Shown piece after piece: positions 60,939-64,000 of a stretch of 64,000 nucleotides of DNA. A program made the position numbers and the translations under genes. Each line of letters begins with the position of its first letter. Positions within the stretch are counted from its first letter, which is position 1. Where the stretch lies: positions 1 through 64,000 of the forward strand of contig JANYGI010000080.1 of assembly GCA_025362495.1 (NCBI GenBank), given 5' to 3'. Below the pieces are notes generated by a model. That model was not told where the DNA came from. It did not search any database and worked only from the letters and a program-made list of their open reading frames with translations. The stretch comes from Byssovorax sp. (GTDB lineage Bacteria > Myxococcota_A > Polyangia > Polyangiales > Polyangiaceae).

Positions 60939-61316
60939 GTGCATCCGCGCGTGATCCAGGGTCTCCGCCGGCTCCGTCCGGCGGTCCCTGTCCTCGCGAT
61001 CGGCGCGGTCCTCGCGCTGGTTCCCTACCCCACCTGCCTCGTCCGTCTCGCGCTCGGCGTCCCCTGCCCGGCCTGCGGCCTCACGCGCGCCGGCCTCGCG
61101 CTGGCGCACCTCGATTTCGCGGCCGCGCAGCGCTTTCACCCGCTCGCGATCGCGCTCGTCGGCCTCACGATCGGCGCCGCGATCTTCGCCTTCGTCGCCG
61201 ACGCGGCCGCATGGAAACGCGTGATCCCCTTCGTCACCGGGGGCGTCGGCGTCGCGCTGATCCTGGTCTGGGCGCTGCGCTTCGCCGGCCTCTTCGGCGG
61301 CCCCGTCCCGCGCTGA
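60939..61316 (+). CDS. DUF2752 membrane protein
   Basis: The 125-aa product starts with GTG at 60939 and has the DUF2752 signature GVPCPACGLTRAGLALAHLD followed by the AAQRFHPLAIALVGL segment (C-P-x-C-G-L-T-R then H-P). It has three to four helices. The family is found in many bacteria next to membrane proteins; its role is unknown. The start is uncertain within a few codons. It follows the DUF898 gene by 17 nt. Confidence 0.82.
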   Translation: MHPRVIQGLRRLRPAVPVLAIGAVLALVPYPTCLVRLALGVPCPACGLTRAGLALAHLDFAAAQRFHPLAIALVGLTIGAAIFAFVADAAAWKRVIPFVTGGVGVALILVWALRFAGLFGGPVPR

Positions 61317-61360
61317 TCGTGATCGGAATCGACCACGCCGGCTTGCCCTGACGATCGCGT

Positions 61361-62749
61361 GTGAGCATGAATGCGCCGATGCGCTGGACGACCCGCCCTT
61401 CCTCGTCCGCGCGACGATCACCGCTGATCCCCATCTTCCTCGGGCTGCTCCTCGTGCTCGCTCCGGCGCTCGCGCAGGCCGCCGACGACGCCCACGTCGA
61501 TCCCAGCGCGGCCGTCGTCCTCCGCCTCGCGCTGATCCTCCTCGCCGCCAAGCTCGGCAGCGATCTCGCGGTGCGCATGGGCCAGCCGGCCGTGCTCGGC
61601 GAGCTCACCATGGGCGTCTTGCTCGGCAACACGAGCCTGCTCGGCCTGCACTTCTTCGACGTGTTCAAGACCGATCCGGCGATCGATCTCCTCGCGCGCC
61701 TCGGCGTGCTCTTGCTGCTGTTCGAGGTCGGGCTCGAGTCGACCGTGGCCGAGATGCTCGAGGTCGGCCTCTCGTCGTTCCTCGTCGCCATCCTCGGCGT
61801 CGTCGCCCCCTTCGCGCTCGGCTGGGGCGTCGGCGCCGTCTTGCTCCCGCAGGCGAGCGTGTACGTGCACGCGTTCCTCGGCGCGACGCTCTCGGCGACC
61901 AGCGTCGGCATCACCGCGCGGGTCCTCAAGGATCTCGGCAAATCGCAGACGAAAGAGGCGCGGATCATCCTCGGCGCCGCGGTGATCGACGACGTGCTCG
62001 GCCTGGTGATCCTCGCCGTCGTCACCGGGATGATCGCCGCGGCGGGCCGGGGCGGCGCGCTCTCGTACGCCACGATCGGCGGCATCCTCGCCAAGGCCGT
62101 CGTCTTCCTCGTCGCGTCGCTGGCGCTCGGCGTGCGCTTCTCGCCGCGCCTCTTCAAGGTCGCGGCGAAGCTCCAGGCGCGCGGCGTCCTCCTCGCCGTC
62201 GGCCTCGCGTTCTGCTTCCTCCTGGCGTGGCTCGCGGGCTTCATCGGCCTCGCCCCGATCGTCGGCGCCTTCGCCGCGGGCCTGATCCTCGAGGACGTGC
62301 ACTACAAGGAGTTCACCGATCGCGGCGAGCACGGCCTCGAAGAGCTGATAGCGCCGATCGCGTCGTTCCTCGCGCCGGTGTTCTTCGTCGTGATGGGGCT
62401 CCGCACCGAGCTCGCGGTCTTCGCCGATCCCCGGGTCCTCGGCCTCGCGGGCGCGCTCACCGTGGCCGCCGTGCTCGGCAAGCAAGCCTGCTCGCTCGGC
62501 GTGCTCGGCGAGGGCGTCGACCGCCTCTCGGTCGGCCTCGGGATGATCCCGCGCGGCGAGGTCGGCCTGATCTTCGCGAACATCGGCGCGACGCTCACGC
62601 TGGGCGGTCAGCCCGTGGTGAGCCGCGAAGAGTTCTCGGCCGTCGTCGTCATGGTGATCGTCACGACGATGCTCACGCCGCCGGCGCTGAAGTGGAGCCT
62701 CGGGCGCAAGCGCGCCGCGACGCCGACCGCGCCCGTCACGCCGGGCTGA
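61361..62749 (+). CDS. CPA2-type cation:proton antiporter (Kef/NapA-like)
   Basis: This protein of 460-462 residues has a likely signal or first helix (LIPIFLGLLLVLAPALAQAA) and about 12 further helices in the monovalent cation:proton antiporter-2 arrangement (MGQPAVLGELTMGVLLGNTS, VLLLLFEVGLESTVAEMLEV, FLGATLSATSVGITARVLKD, ILGAAVIDDVLGLVILAVVT). VIDDVLGL contains the paired acidic residues expected in the ion site. There is no TrkA-N domain at the C-terminus, so it is the short form. It exchanges Na+ or K+ for protons. Start is GTG 61361 or ATG 61367. It is followed by the convergent DUF2085 gene at 62786. Confidence 0.9.
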   Translation: MSMNAPMRWTTRPSSSARRSPLIPIFLGLLLVLAPALAQAADDAHVDPSAAVVLRLALILLAAKLGSDLAVRMGQPAVLGELTMGVLLGNTSLLGLHFFDVFKTDPAIDLLARLGVLLLLFEVGLESTVAEMLEVGLSSFLVAILGVVAPFALGWGVGAVLLPQASVYVHAFLGATLSATSVGITARVLKDLGKSQTKEARIILGAAVIDDVLGLVILAVVTGMIAAAGRGGALSYATIGGILAKAVVFLVASLALGVRFSPRLFKVAAKLQARGVLLAVGLAFCFLLAWLAGFIGLAPIVGAFAAGLILEDVHYKEFTDRGEHGLEELIAPIASFLAPVFFVVMGLRTELAVFADPRVLGLAGALTVAAVLGKQACSLGVLGEGVDRLSVGLGMIPRGEVGLIFANIGATLTLGGQPVVSREEFSAVVVMVIVTTMLTPPALKWSLGRKRAATPTAPVTPG

Positions 62750-62785
62750 GGCCGATCGTTCGGGCTCGAACGATCTCGTTGGAGC

Positions 62786-63268
62786 TCAAACGTTTCGATC
62801 GGCGGGGCCGGGCGCGGCGCCCCCGAGCTCGCGGGTGATCATCCCGCCGATGGCCCCGCCGAGCGGCACCGAGATCAGGAGACCGCTGAGGATCCGCGTC
62901 GGATGAAAGACCGGATGAAGGCCGAGGTCCTGCGTCAGCACCTCGATCCCCATCAGCGCGAGCGCCGCCGGGAGCACGATCCTCAGCGTCCGCAGCGGCA
63001 GCACCGGCCAGGCGATCGCCGCGCTCAGCGACGCCCCGATCCAGATCCCTGCGCAGCGGCTGCAGAGCGGCATCGGCGTGCCGGCGATGGAGATCACCCG
63101 CTCGGGGATGCGATGACAGAGCACGCGAAATGGCAGATCGAACGCCGTCCACCAGAGGCCCGCGCCCGCCGCGCGGAGCGCCGTCGTCAGCGCGATCCAC
63201 ACCGTGATCGACGCGAACGACGCGCGCGCCGCGACGAGCGCGGCCCGGCGGTTCCACGGGTCCGCCAT
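62786..63268 (-). CDS. DUF2085 membrane protein (second copy)
   Basis: The 160-aa product has FRVLCHRIPERVISIAGTPM then PLCSRCAGIWIGASLSAAI and MGIEVLTQDLGLHPVFHPTR, clearly the same family as the protein at 58149. It has about four helices. It lies 1 nt after the stop of the PilT-like gene on the same strand, so co-transcription is likely. The C-terminal region (SVPLGGAIGGMITRELGGAA) differs from the first copy. Function is unknown. Confidence 0.85.
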   Translation of the reverse strand: MADPWNRRAALVAARASFASITVWIALTTALRAAGAGLWWTAFDLPFRVLCHRIPERVISIAGTPMPLCSRCAGIWIGASLSAAIAWPVLPLRTLRIVLPAALALMGIEVLTQDLGLHPVFHPTRILSGLLISVPLGGAIGGMITRELGGAAPGPADRNV

Positions 63269-63269
63269 C

Positions 63270-64000
63270 TCAGGGCGTGCTCGGTGACCGCGCGATCAGG
63301 CCCTGCGTCGCGAGGCGGCCGAGGTGGGCCTCGAAGGTCTGCATCCCGTGCGCCGCGCCCTTGTCCATGAGCTGCTCGATGCCCGCCTCGACGGGGCCAC
63401 CCGACACCGCCGCGCGCCGCAGCGCCTCGCGCACCGGCGGCGTGACCACCAGCAGCTCGACCGCGAGGACCAGGCCGCTGCCGTCGCGCTTCGGCACGAG
63501 CCGCTGCGCCACCACACCTTGCAGCACTTCGGCGAGGCGCTCGCGATCGCCCGGCGCCGCGCGCCCGAGCAAGCGGCTCACCGCGCGCCGCACGTCGAGC
63601 GCCGTCAGCCCGCCGATCACCAGGCGCCCCGCTTCGGCCACGTCGAGCGCGGCGCTCCGCGTCTCGTCGGCGTCGAGCGACGACACCGCGACCAGATCCG
63701 GATCCTGCCGCAGCGCGGCCTGGAGGCCGACGGCGAGGCTCGCCACGTCGGCCCCGACCTCGCGCTGGCTCACGCTGGCGCGGCCATCCTCGTGGAGGAA
63801 CTCGATCGGATCCTCGACGGTGATCAGGTGGCGCGCGGCGGCGCCGTTCACGTGACCGACCATCGCCGCGAGCGTCGTGGTGCGGCCCTGGCCGATCGCG
63901 CCCGTGACGACCACCAGGCCGCGCCCCTGCTCCGCGAGCGCCGTCACGGCGGGCGGCAACCCGAGCTCTTCCAGCGTCGGCACCTTGCGCGGCACGCTTC
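63270..64000 (-). CDS. PilT-like secretion/twitching ATPase with altered Walker motifs (5' end beyond the right edge)
   Basis: The frame is open to the window edge, so the N-terminus is missing. It encodes the C-terminal RecA-type domain of a PilT/GspE-family ATPase: PTLEELGLPPAVTALAEQGR, Walker A position VTGAIGQGRTTTLAAM, Asp box LITVEDPIEFLHED, SVSQREVGADVASL, and DPDLVAVSSLDADETR at Walker B. The end HGMQTFEAHLGRLATQGLIA matches PilT. Compared with PilT, the Walker A Lys is Arg, the Walker B Glu (V-G-E-M-R-D) is replaced in VSSLDAD, and the His-box T-L-H-T-T is GLTALD. It may hydrolyse ATP poorly or not at all, and may regulate another motor. Confidence 0.75.
   Translation of the reverse strand, partial: SVPRKVPTLEELGLPPAVTALAEQGRGLVVVTGAIGQGRTTTLAAMVGHVNGAAARHLITVEDPIEFLHEDGRASVSQREVGADVASLAVGLQAALRQDPDLVAVSSLDADETRSAALDVAEAGRLVIGGLTALDVRRAVSRLLGRAAPGDRERLAEVLQGVVAQRLVPKRDGSGLVLAVELLVVTPPVREALRRAAVSGGPVEAGIEQLMDKGAAHGMQTFEAHLGRLATQGLIARSPSTP

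Overview
The window is GC-rich (roughly 70%), densely packed DNA. It looks like a large soil myxobacterium of the Polyangia (Polyangiaceae/Sorangium-like). The reasons are the PknK-type kinase with ATPase and TPR regions, the many lipoproteins, expanded Rpn-like nuclease families, G/P/Q/Y-rich membrane proteins and an exopolysaccharide locus with a myxobacterial gene set. That placement is inference from gene content; there is no rRNA or marker gene here, and I saw no tRNA or CRISPR.

Layout. 1-4.6 kb (minus): the first two genes of a class 1 DISARM anti-phage system, drmD and the 5' part of drmMI, running off the left edge. 4.6-9.0 kb (plus): a stand-alone receiver, a CBS-DUF2267 protein with a 3' frameshift, and a PknK-type kinase whose middle (with the P-loop) is missing. 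9.1-18.5 kb (plus): a transglutaminase-DUF2126 protein, a circularly permuted ATP-grasp/alpha-E fusion and a second transglutaminase. This is the set predicted to be an amidoligase/peptide-modification system. It is interrupted by a PAS-zinc protein, a receiver, a relic of a second ATP-grasp gene and an Rpn-like gene. 18.5-25 kb: a HAD-membrane fusion, a junction of two broken genes (chitinase relic and truncated SGNH hydrolase), a GH5-CBM-GH18 lipoprotein and a cNMP-binding relic.

25-44.6 kb: a complete-looking Wzx/Wzy exopolysaccharide locus. It carries an initiating phosphotransferase, flippase, short OPX export lipoprotein with a partner beta-barrel, GH44 hydrolase, PIG-L deacetylase, GNAT protein, four further glycosyltransferases, two hexapeptide acyltransferases, WecG/TagA transferase, GumC/Wzz co-polymerase, polymerase, a P-loop-less BY-kinase-like protein and a receiver without its phosphorylatable Asp. 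Most genes are on the minus strand with 4-bp overlaps. A 23-codon ORF sits exactly between the GumC and GT2 genes, overlapping both by 4 bp.

44.9-57.1 kb: housekeeping and scattered genes (PhoD-like phosphatase, alpha/beta hydrolase, methyltransferase-glycosyltransferase pair, frameshifted WD40-like gene, Rpn nuclease, zwf, HPF-like factor, seven-bladed propeller lipoprotein). 57.3-64 kb: membrane proteins. Three begin with the same ten residues (MSQGNWGGGG) plus a G/P/Q/Y-rich tail joined to three different membrane domains. Two DUF2085 proteins, a DUF2752 protein, a CPA2 antiporter and a PilT-like ATPase with altered Walker motifs (cut by the right edge) follow.

Two of the broken genes differ from an intact reading frame by a single base in a G/C run. 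Sequencing error must be excluded before calling those pseudogenes.
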